Shown in pieces: positions 37,787 through 47,700 of a DNA stretch of 64,000 nt; positions within the stretch are counted from its first letter, which is position 1; each line of letters starts with the position of its first letter. The position numbers and the translations under genes are program-made. The notes below the pieces were generated by a model. It saw only the letters and a program-made list of their open reading frames with translations. It ran no database searches and was not told the DNA's origin. Origin of the DNA: Chitinophaga rhizosphaerae (GTDB taxonomy: Bacteria > Bacteroidota > Bacteroidia > Chitinophagales > Chitinophagaceae); contig NZ_RXLO01000001.1 of assembly GCF_003958645.1 (NCBI RefSeq), positions 186,001 to 250,000 on the forward strand, read 5' to 3'.

Positions 37787-40204
37787 ATGCCTGTGTACCG
37801 ATTGTTTGCAGCCGTTTGCTGCCTCGGTCTGGTCACCTTTGCGCGTGCGCAACAGGTCCCCGTCCGTTCACCCCTTGCCATAGATTCACTCGAGAATGGA
37901 CTTGGCAATAGCAGCCCCCTCATCCGGCGAGCCCTCGTGGAATCATTGAACCGCCTTCCCGCGAAAGCAAGGCAGCTGCCCGCCATACCCGGCAGCCAAC
38001 TGCCATCGCCCGCATTCAAGGATATTAAAGACCCCCTCCGTGGGCAATTCCTGTCTTATATCCAGGCTTCTTCCGGCACCGCAAAGTTCAACCAACTTCA
38101 GCAGGGATTCGGCGTCCTGAAAGACTCCGCCCGGATGGAACAGTTCCTCGATAATAAACTCCGCGGCTTCTACGCCCTCTTTAAAGACCATCCCGCCGCA
38201 AGCCAGCTCAAGCTTCCCGGCAAGCCTGAAAACACCCTTCGGAAAGCCGGCGCACAAACCGCCTTTGGCGATACCACCGGCAACGCCTCCGGATGGTGGT
38301 CCAACGTAGAAATCCAGGACCGCTTCACCCTCGGTTCTATCCCCGTCAATCTCCAATACGCCAACGTCTCGGGCTATAGCCGGTTCGGTCATGATTTGTC
38401 GGGCGAAAACCTGGGCAACTTCAAATTCGACCGCGAAGCTTATTTGCAGAAGGTATCGGCGCATGTCAAAAAGAACTATGATCTGAAAAAATATTTCCTC
38501 GATGATATCGATTTCAAATCCCAACTGAAGCAGTTCGCGGACGTTCGCATGAAATCCCTCGCAGGAGCGGGCGACAGCCTCGCCAGGCTCATCAGGCCCG
38601 AAGATCTCATCTATCTGGACAGCGCCCAATTGCGCAATCAGTTATTGGCCATCGCAAATACCGACAGCCTTCACCGTTTCTCCAACGCGGATCTGGAAGC
38701 CCACCTGTCCAAACTGCTGCAATTGCAAAAAGAGCTCGGCGGCAGCCTGGACGTAAATTCCATGTTAAACCGACAGCACGCGGTGCGCGGCCAGATCGAT
38801 CAAATCATTGATAACCCCGCTTCCGTGGCGGATATGGCCGGCAACCTCATCCCCATGAGCGGCCTGCAACGCCTTTTCCTAAAAATCCGCGAATTGAACG
38901 TCGGCCATATCGCCGCCAACGCCAGCAAGGGCTCGGTGTCTGACCTTTTCATGTCCGGCGCGGCGGGCTCCCTGTTCAGCAAAAACAAATTCCTCATGCT
39001 GGGCGCCGGCAAAACCCGGCAGGCCCTGCCATACGATATGGGGTTGGAAGGCGGATTGAACGCGCCCTCCAGCAGCCTGCAATTCCTGCGGATGGGCAAG
39101 GGCGAACTGGGCGGCCCGCACCAGCATGTGTCGATGGTGAATGCCAACACCCGCCGCGATGCGCGGATGCCGGACGTGCGCGTCCTTAAGCAGCATATTT
39201 TCGCCGGCGCACTGTCTAACCAGTTTTCTTTCGGTGACTACGGCAAGCTCGATTTCGAGATCTCCAAATCGAACAGTTCCACCGGCGGCGCTGGCCCTGC
39301 GGGCGATCATGCCGTCGTATCCAAAGCCGCGATCGCACATTTCTTCGACGATTTCTTCGTGACGCTTTCCACGGGCCTTCGCTACAGCGGCGAAGTCCAG
39401 GATTGGGGCACCACGCACAGTATATATTTCAATTATTCCGGCCTGGGTTACAATAATCCCGGGAACCCGTATGCCCGACGGGGCATGTTAGCTTATGGCC
39501 TCCGTTTGAAACGTTCCTGGCTGAAGAACAAAGCCAGTGTACAGTTGCGGACCGATTTCCGGGACATGGCCCGCTCCGCCGTGTCGGGCAGCCAGTGGAA
39601 GAACCGTACCCTGGCGCTGGACGGGCGTTACCGACTGTCGAAAAAGCTTACGCTGGGCGCCCGCATCCATGAAAGCAGTATGCGCTCCACAGGGGGGCAT
39701 GGTCGCAGCGAAGTATTCGTGAACCGGAAAGTTTCCTTCAATTCCCAATGGAACGCCAAAATGGGCGGACTGCGCTTCTTCAACCAATCGGTCCTCGGGA
39801 TGCAGCAATTGCACTACCTCACCGCCGCCGGCCCCCTGAAGAGCCTGTTCCTTAACACGCAGGTCAGCCACACGATCCCGCTGGGAGAACGGATGCTCTC
39901 CGCCAACATATTCTACAACCGCGACGTGCGCAATGCGGCCATTTACGGCAACCTGCTCACTATCGACGCGGGGTATCATTACCGCCTCCTGAAGGTCCTG
40001 CAATGCGGCAGCAGCCTCACTTTCCTCGATAACAGGAACGTCGTGAGCCAGGCCGGCATCCGGCAGCAGGTGGCCGCCACGCTGCTCCGCCGCTGCCAGG
40101 TGAACCTGAGCCTGGACGCACGCAAAAGCTTCATGGATTCTCCGCAGAATTATCTCTACGGGAATTTCCGGAGCGAGGTGTCATTCTTTTACATGTTGAA
40201 CTAA
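37787..40204 (+). CDS. large exported, probably outer-membrane, protein of the RHS operon
   Basis: An 805-residue protein with a Sec signal peptide (MPVYRLFAAVCCLGLVTFARAQ). The first half (about 25-400) is helical and charged (SAHVKKNYDLKKYFLDDIDF, LLQLQKELGGSLDVNS). The second half (about 400-805) has alternating polar and aromatic strands (FFVTLSTGLRYSGEVQDWGT, ALDGRYRLSKKLTLGARIHE) and ends in FRSEVSFFYMLN, with an aromatic near the terminus, as in outer-membrane beta-barrels. No database family recognised. It is the first gene of a seven-gene operon and precedes the next gene by six bases. A role as outer-membrane anchor or conduit for the giant YD/RHS proteins is inference from the operon. 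Confidence 0.75.
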   Translation: MPVYRLFAAVCCLGLVTFARAQQVPVRSPLAIDSLENGLGNSSPLIRRALVESLNRLPAKARQLPAIPGSQLPSPAFKDIKDPLRGQFLSYIQASSGTAKFNQLQQGFGVLKDSARMEQFLDNKLRGFYALFKDHPAASQLKLPGKPENTLRKAGAQTAFGDTTGNASGWWSNVEIQDRFTLGSIPVNLQYANVSGYSRFGHDLSGENLGNFKFDREAYLQKVSAHVKKNYDLKKYFLDDIDFKSQLKQFADVRMKSLAGAGDSLARLIRPEDLIYLDSAQLRNQLLAIANTDSLHRFSNADLEAHLSKLLQLQKELGGSLDVNSMLNRQHAVRGQIDQIIDNPASVADMAGNLIPMSGLQRLFLKIRELNVGHIAANASKGSVSDLFMSGAAGSLFSKNKFLMLGAGKTRQALPYDMGLEGGLNAPSSSLQFLRMGKGELGGPHQHVSMVNANTRRDARMPDVRVLKQHIFAGALSNQFSFGDYGKLDFEISKSNSSTGGAGPAGDHAVVSKAAIAHFFDDFFVTLSTGLRYSGEVQDWGTTHSIYFNYSGLGYNNPGNPYARRGMLAYGLRLKRSWLKNKASVQLRTDFRDMARSAVSGSQWKNRTLALDGRYRLSKKLTLGARIHESSMRSTGGHGRSEVFVNRKVSFNSQWNAKMGGLRFFNQSVLGMQQLHYLTAAGPLKSLFLNTQVSHTIPLGERMLSANIFYNRDVRNAAIYGNLLTIDAGYHYRLLKVLQCGSSLTFLDNRNVVSQAGIRQQVAATLLRRCQVNLSLDARKSFMDSPQNYLYGNFRSEVSFFYMLN

Positions 40205-40210
40205 AGCCTT

Positions 40211-41305
40211 ATGAAGCGATATTTTTCGATGCTGTTGCTACTTGTGTTTCCTGCGTTGGTACACGCCCAGTTGACGGTGAATTTTATGCCGGAAGTGCAG
40301 GGCCGCACGCTGGAAGGCGTGATGTCGGCCAAGCTCATGAACAGCCAGCAGCGCCGCAGTTGCTACATGGTGGTGCGCATCACCGTAGCCGGCGGCGGAC
40401 TGGTAGCCGAAGCCAAAACGCCCGCGTTCGACATACAGCCCGGCATGAACCTCCTCCCGCAGCAGGCAGCCTATAACGCAGCCTGGAAGTTCGGAAGCGG
40501 GAAAGTGGCGGTGGTGGTGAAGCAAAGCCACCAGTTCCCCGAAGGTGAATACGAATACTGTTTCGAGCTGTACGAGAACGTGAAAGGCGCGCCGGGAGAA
40601 CTGGTAGCCGATCAATGTTTCAACTACGATCTGCAGCCGCTTAGCCCCCTCATGCTCACGGAGCCCTACGAAGGCGACCAGATCTGCGAAAAACGGCCGC
40701 CGCTCTTCTGGCAACCGCTGCTGCCGGCGATTCCCGGCATGGAATACCGGTTGCTGCTGGTAGAAGTGAAACCCGGCCAGGCCCGCGCGGAAGCCCTCCA
40801 TTATAACATGCCCGTAATCCGCCAGGCGGGCATCCAGGCGCCGATGCTCCTGTATCCGCCGCTGAGCCGGGAACTGATCGAAGGAAAGAAATACGCCTGG
40901 CAAGTGACGGCGGTACGTAACGATATGGTACTTGCCCGCAGTGAGGTATGGGATTTTACGGTGAAATGTGAAGATAGCGTGGCCAAACGGCCTGTTGACA
41001 GCTATCGCAGCATAGACGATCTGGCTAAAGGGAATTTTTACATCGCTGAAGGCAATATTCACTTCGCGATCGATAATCCGCACAACGGACAGCCGCTGGA
41101 ATACAGCATCGTGAGCATTTCCGCGCCAAATGCGAAACTGAAGAAGCTCCCGAAACTGACATTGGCGACCGGGCGCAACCACATCCTCATCGACCTGGAG
41201 CGCGTGAAGGGAATGACCGACGGTCATTACTATCTGCTGTCTGTCCGAATGCCCGGCGGAGAAACAAAACAATTGCGATTCCTGTACAAAACTGAAAACG
41301 AATAG
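40211..41305 (+). CDS. exported protein of the RHS operon
   Basis: A 364-residue protein with a Sec signal peptide (MKRYFSMLLLLVFPALVHAQ). The rest is beta-rich with fibronectin-III-like strand patterns: YMVVRITVAGGGLVAEAKTP, FPEGEYEYCFELYENV, then a second repeat containing KYAWQVTAVRNDMVLARSEV. Four Cys in the mature part may form disulfides. No enzyme motifs. It starts six bases after the outer-membrane-like gene and ends three bases before the lipoprotein gene, so it is certainly part of the same transcript. Confidence 0.72.
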   Translation: MKRYFSMLLLLVFPALVHAQLTVNFMPEVQGRTLEGVMSAKLMNSQQRRSCYMVVRITVAGGGLVAEAKTPAFDIQPGMNLLPQQAAYNAAWKFGSGKVAVVVKQSHQFPEGEYEYCFELYENVKGAPGELVADQCFNYDLQPLSPLMLTEPYEGDQICEKRPPLFWQPLLPAIPGMEYRLLLVEVKPGQARAEALHYNMPVIRQAGIQAPMLLYPPLSRELIEGKKYAWQVTAVRNDMVLARSEVWDFTVKCEDSVAKRPVDSYRSIDDLAKGNFYIAEGNIHFAIDNPHNGQPLEYSIVSISAPNAKLKKLPKLTLATGRNHILIDLERVKGMTDGHYYLLSVRMPGGETKQLRFLYKTENE

Positions 41306-41308
41306 CCC

Positions 41309-41797
41309 ATGCGAATGGTCCTGATGCTCCTTGCCGGAGTGGTGATGATAGCCTGCAATACCCGAAAACAAAGGGTGGAAAGAATGAAAGAACTGTCGCT
41401 GCTGGATGAAAAGCGCGCCGGCAGCTGGAACATGCGCCTGAAATACCTGCCTGCCCAAAACAGGGATACCAGCGCCTGGACGCTCGTGCTGTACGTGGAG
41501 CATATCAGCAAACTGCCGCAGAAGGAATTGAACGATCCCCGTTTCAGTTATGGTACCGACAGCCTTTTCCAGTTGATCGCTTCAGGAGATACGCTGGCGC
41601 CGTTGATGGTAGTACGTGTGGCGAACGGACAAACCAGCGGAGCGGAATACCTCATGACGTTCGACCGCGCGCCGCTTCGCCGGCCAGGTATGGTGCAGCT
41701 CCGGTTCAGGGACTGGCTGTTTTCGCAGCGAGACCTGTACTTCCCGCTGAACGTTCCATCCATTTATCAACTCGACTCAATCAACACCAGGATATGA
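41309..41797 (+). CDS. small lipoprotein of the RHS operon
   Basis: A 162-residue predicted lipoprotein: short signal MRMVLMLLAGVVMIAC with the Cys at 16. The mature part is mixed alpha/beta with no recognised domain (NMRLKYLPAQNRDTSAWTLV; PGMVQLRFRDWLFSQRDLYF). The stop overlaps the ATG of the 2430-residue protein (ATGA), suggesting stoichiometric expression. It may serve as an outer-membrane or surface anchor for the large proteins. Confidence 0.72.
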   Translation: MRMVLMLLAGVVMIACNTRKQRVERMKELSLLDEKRAGSWNMRLKYLPAQNRDTSAWTLVLYVEHISKLPQKELNDPRFSYGTDSLFQLIASGDTLAPLMVVRVANGQTSGAEYLMTFDRAPLRRPGMVQLRFRDWLFSQRDLYFPLNVPSIYQLDSINTRI

Positions 41798-44700
41798 TAA
41801 GAAAAGCCGCAACCAAGAAGAGTATCGCCGTTTTCTTTCTGGGCCTCATGACGCTGGAGACTTTGCTGCCGTTAAAAGGACTGGCATTGACGAGCGGCCC
41901 TGCCCAGCCTGAAATGACGCAGTTCCAGCCGGCGGGTATGAGTGATATGGTGGACCTGTTTACGGGAGATTTCAAATATAACCTGCCGCTACTGGATGTG
42001 GATGGTTACCCGGTGAACCTTTCTTATGCGCAGGGCGCAGGCATGGAAGACGAAGCCTCGTGGGTAGGCTTGGGCTGGAACCTTAATGTGGGCGCTGTTA
42101 ACCGGCAACTGCGCGGCGTACCTGACGATCATAACGGAGACAGGGTAACGACGAAATATCACATGAAGAAGAAAGTCACCACCGGCGCTAAAGTATCCGG
42201 CAGGTTGGAGTTGACGGGGTGGGAAGTGTTGAAGGTGGGTGGTTCGGTATCTGCAGGATTATTTTACGATAACTATACGGGATATGGCGCTGAAGCGGGA
42301 TATGGCTACAACGCGGGTTTGTCGCTATCCTCCTCCAACGCAGGTTCGCTGACGGTCGGCCTGCGGTCTGACGTGAGCTCCAATACAGCTTCCGGCGTAT
42401 CCAAAACACTGGGGGCGTCGTTGTCGATCGGGTCGAAGATGAACGATTACGGCAGCAATTCGATCGGGGCCAATATTTCTCAAAGCTACAATAGCCGGGA
42501 AGGCATGAAATCGCTGACGCTCGGCGTGTCTTACGGCAACACCTCCGGCAAGGCGGGCCTCAGTTCTTCGGCTACTTTCGAGCTGAATACACCGGTTTTC
42601 TATCCGTCCGCCCAGATCCCTTTCAAGAGCGCCAGCCATACTTTTTCCGTAGACCTTGGCGTCACCGCATACCTGGTGAGCCTGGGAGCGGGGTTCTCAG
42701 GCTACCGCAGCTCCCGCGAGGTAAAGCAGCCGGTCATGGCCCACATGGCATACGGATCGCTGTATGGCGCCAATGCAAAAAACAACGGGGAAGCACTGAT
42801 GGATTTTATGCGGGAAAAGGATAACATCGTTGTGCCCGATATGCAGCACATCGCGCTGCCAGTGGCTACTCCGGATAACTTTACCTACAGCAGCCAGGCC
42901 GGCGGCGGACAGTTCAAGGTGTACAATGGCGGCTCGGGTGTTTTCTTCAACAACCGGAAAATAGACGACTCCCGCAATTCCTCATTCGGGTCGGACTTTG
43001 GAATTGGCGCACTTTTCCACGGCGGCGTGTCGCGGTACAACCAGCAGGTGGAAGATATTTCGCAGAAATGGGAAAACGACAACGGATTCCTCGCCAATGG
43101 TGACTTTCCTGCGCCTGCGACGGTAGACGAAGAGCAGGCCTATTTCAAATCCATCGGCGAAAACACGATGGAAAACGAAACCTTTGCCAGCAGGATCAAC
43201 GGAGAAGAGCCTGTGCGCGTGCCGGTCTACCAGAAATCCGCCGGTAGCAGATTGCAGAAATCGGATAACTCCCTTGTGCCCGACGGTCAATATAAACGCC
43301 CCGGCCGCCAGATTCGCAACAATACGATCCAATACCTCACCGCCAGCCAGGCGTCAAAAGGAGGGATGAATATTAAAATCCCCAATTATCCACTGCTCGA
43401 CGTCAATACTTTTTCCGCTCAGGCCGCGTGCAACCAACCGTTTTCTCAGATAGACAGGGTAGACAACAACTACCGCCTTGGGCATCATATCTCGGAGATC
43501 AGCGTGCTGGGTAACGACGGGAAGCGGTTGGTGTATGATGTGCCGGTCTACAACAACTTCCAGCAGGAAATTTCTTTCGCATACAAGCAGGCCAACGGGC
43601 AACCGGTTACCTCCAGAACAAATAACCTCGTGCCTTATGTGAAAGACGCCGCAGGACAGATCAAACACAAGCATCCCGGGACGGATGAATATTATAACGA
43701 ACAGAGGCAACCCGCTTATGCGACGTCGTATCTGTTATCGGCCATCCTGTCGCCGGATTATGTGGACGTTACCAACGACGGCATTACGGAAGATGACCGG
43801 GGAACGGCCGTGAAGTTCAACTACACCCGTTTGACGGACAATTTCAACTGGCGGTCGCCCATGGCATCTACTTCAAAGATGGCGACCCTGAACCAGGGAA
43901 ACCTGGCCGATCCCGACGATGACAAAGCCAGCATTGTATATGGCCAGAAAGAACTTTGGTATCTCCATTCCATTGAAACCAAAACGAAAATCGCTTATTT
44001 CATCACCAAAGACCGGGAAGACGCGCTGGGCGTAAGCGGTATGGACGGCGACAAAAAAACGGACGCAAAACAACGCGTGCTCAAGGAGATCCGCCTGTAC
44101 AGCAAAAGCGACCTCAATACGCCCATCAAAACGGTTTACCTCGATCATGATTACAGCCTTTGCCCTGGCGTGCCGAACCATACCGGTATCGGCGGCACGG
44201 GAAAACTGACGTTGAAATCCGTTCACTTCACTTACGGATCATCCAAAATGGGCGAGAATTTTCCTTACAAATTCAAATACAACGCCACAATAGACGGGAA
44301 AAGCGGTTATGAGATACAGGCGGCCGACCGCTGGGGGACTTACAAGAAAAAAGAAGGAAACCCCGACGGGATGCTCAACGACGAATTCCCGTATACCCGC
44401 AACATTCTTCCCGGGCTTCACCAGTTGTCCGAAATAGAATTGCCAACGGGGGGAAAGATCGAGATCGAATACGAATCCGATTCCTACCGCTTTGTGCAAA
44501 ACAGGCAGGCCATGGAAATGCGGACCTGGACGCAAATGCTGGACGGCGACAACGCAGAAACGACGGACCTTATCGAGATGAAGCAGCTCGTTATGAATAA
44601 CACCGCCGGCGCTACAGATCTCGCATCCTTCCGGGAAAAATACCTCAACGGTGGAAAATACCTCTATGGAAAAGTGTTCGTGAACCTGACAGACGAGCCA

Positions 44701-47700
44701 CACAGTGACGTCCTCAAGCATTTCGACTGGGTACCCTGTTACGCTGAGGTAACGGGCGTGCAGACGGTCGCAGACAACAAGATCAGGGTGACTTTTTCGG
44801 GCACGCAGGTAGCGGGGAAAGAATACAATCCCTTTGTAGTGGCCGCCTGGCAACGCATGCGGCTCGATTATCCAAAGTATGCCTATCCTGGATACAAGAA
44901 CAAAATCCCGGACGATCAGCCCATCAGCGCCGCGTTATCGGCCCTGACCAACGCCATCGGCAACCTGCGCGAACTGAAAGAAGACTTCAACGAAAAAAGC
45001 GTCCGCAAACGGTTTGCGAACAAAATCAAATTGGAGCGCAGCTTTTTCCGCGTAGCGACGGCGGAAAAGCAGGGCGGCGGCGCCCGCGTGAAAACCCTCA
45101 CCACCCGCGAGGTGTGGGATAGCGGGCCGGAAGAACAATCGATCCAGCAATACACCTACACCACCCTGGGGCCAGACGGCAACGAAGTGAGTTCCGGCGT
45201 GGCCAGCTACGAGCCTTCGCTGGGCGGCGACGAGAACCCCTGGCGCCTGCCGGACCCCTACACGCAGGTGAACCGGAAGGCGCTCAACAATGAATATTAC
45301 CTGGAAGAACCCTTCGGCGAAAGCCTCTTCCCGTCACCGGTCGTGGGCTACAGCGAAGTAAAAGTGCAAAACCGCTCGGGCCGGGAAACGGCGCCCGTCA
45401 GCCAGACGGGTTACCTGCAACATGAATTCTATACCGCCAAAGACTTCCCGACGGAAGTGACCACCACGGCGCTCGACCGGTCGGAAAAGCAACGCCCGGC
45501 GCTGGCCTCGTTTTTCGGGAGCAAGAGCGTGTATGAGCTCACCATGTCGCAGGGATACGTGATCCGGCTCAACGATATGCACGGCAAACCGAAGGCGGAA
45601 CGTGTATTTAACCAGCAGCGGAAAGAGATCTCGGCCACCGAGTACCATTACAATTCGGAAGAGCGCGGCGGCGAAAGGCGGCTCCTGAACAAGGTGGATG
45701 TGGTAGACGAGCGGGGCGTGGTCACCAAAAACCAGGTCATTTCCCGGGAGCTGGATATGATCGTAGACATGCGGGAAGGGGAGACCAAAAACTCCGGCCT
45801 CGCCGTGAACGTGGGTGCCGACGTGATCCCCATCCTCTGGTTCATCGTTCCCGTTCCGCACTTCCCCATCACCTCCAACTCGGATTACCGGCTGTTCCGC
45901 TCGGCGTCGGTCGTGAAAACGGTCCAGTATTTCGGGGTGCCGCAAAAAATCGTGAAAAAAGTAGACGGATCGGAAATTACATCCTATAACCTCCTGTTCG
46001 ATAAGAATACCGGTGTGCCGGTGGTTACAGCCACGGAAAACGAGTTCAACGACCCGGTGTATTCCGTTTCGCTGCCCGCTTACTGGATTTATAAGCAGAT
46101 GGGACATGCGTACAAAACTGCCGATTTGTTGCTGAAAGGAATGGCGGTTGATAAAGACGGGCTGATCGATACCAAATACCGCAGCTTCCTCGCGCCAGGC
46201 GATGAAATGATCAATCTGCGTGGGCTCAAACAAAGATACTGGGCCATCGCGTCCAACGTGCCCAGCGATCCATGCCCCGTGCGGCTGATCAATAAGCAGG
46301 GCGTGATCGTGAAAAGTATGTCGGGCGATTTCAAGATCATCCGCTCCGGCAACAGGAATCTGCTGGGTGCTGTGGCCGGTACCATCACCAGCCTCAACAA
46401 GCCGTTTACCGATACACGGCTGAACTTTCCGGAAAATGAAGACCTCACTAACCTGCTGGCGCTGGATGCCAGGGCTACGCTATATGCGGAAGATTGGGGC
46501 CAACCGCCGTCGTGCAAGAGCTATGCCTGCCCCGAGGGCTGGGTATTGAGCGAAGATGGTACGCGGTGCCTGGAACCAGCCCGGAGAAGCGAAAGCAATG
46601 TGGGCTATTATAACGCCACCGAACAGGTGAAAACCTTCGAGGAAATTTATGCCAAGAAAACGGAGTTTTATGACGCAAACTTCTATGCCGAGCGCGACAC
46701 GGGATTCTGGTCGAGCGCAGGCGGAGGGCGCTTCACCCGAAACGCCATCTGGAGCAATCGAGGAGACAATGATGTATGGAACATCCTCAAGCGGAAACTT
46801 TATATAGAAGAAGCTAAGGATTACTGGATCGGTTTTGGCGGCGACGACCAGATACGCGTTTATATTAACGGTGGGGAAGTGTATGCGCTTGCCGTTCCTT
46901 CTGCCTATACTTCCTGGAATATGAGAAAGATTTACCTGCATGAAGGGTATAACGATATCGAGATCATGACTTACAATAATGTTGGGAAATATGGCGCTGC
47001 TTTCGAGATTTATAATAATTCCCGTGAAGAGCTGTTGTCGGGAGTGGAAGGTGTCATCGATGTGATTTTCGACTCGCACCGTGCAATTTCAGAAGGGCCA
47101 TATGAATCTTTTAACTATGACGCTCAGTTTAACGTTCTTAAATCCCTGTATCGCTGTGCGGCCGGTGACGGGCCACCGGATTACCAGATGGACGGACTGT
47201 TGCCCTATTGCAACTCCACACCGGTGGGCGAATGCCCGGCAGGTTATGTGCGGAGCGATGATGGGTTGAACTGCATTAAGCCGGTAGCTAAAAATCTCTC
47301 GCTCGCGATCGCCGCCAAGGCTTACCAGGCCACTCCCGTGCATATGGTATTTGCCGGAGCGAAAATTTGGGATAATAACCTGTTTCCGGACAACTATGAA
47401 ACGAACGGTCAGAATGAATTTTTTGGTATAAGGAATACGGCACCGCATACAAGCAGGATAGGCCCCACGGGTGTCTGGCCTAATACTGCCGTGGAAAACG
47501 GGGGGGCTGTAGAGATGAGTTTCTGCATCAATTTACCGGAGGCTGGCGCTTATTATGCCGGATTTAGCTCGAACTGGGGGATGAGATTCCAGGTCAATGG
47601 GTCGCCATTTTTCGGGTATTCGGGCGACTGGTACCAGGATTCCTGGCCAGCCCCAACGCGCGACTCCGTGTATTGGCAGGTGGTCAAGATCCCGGTGGTC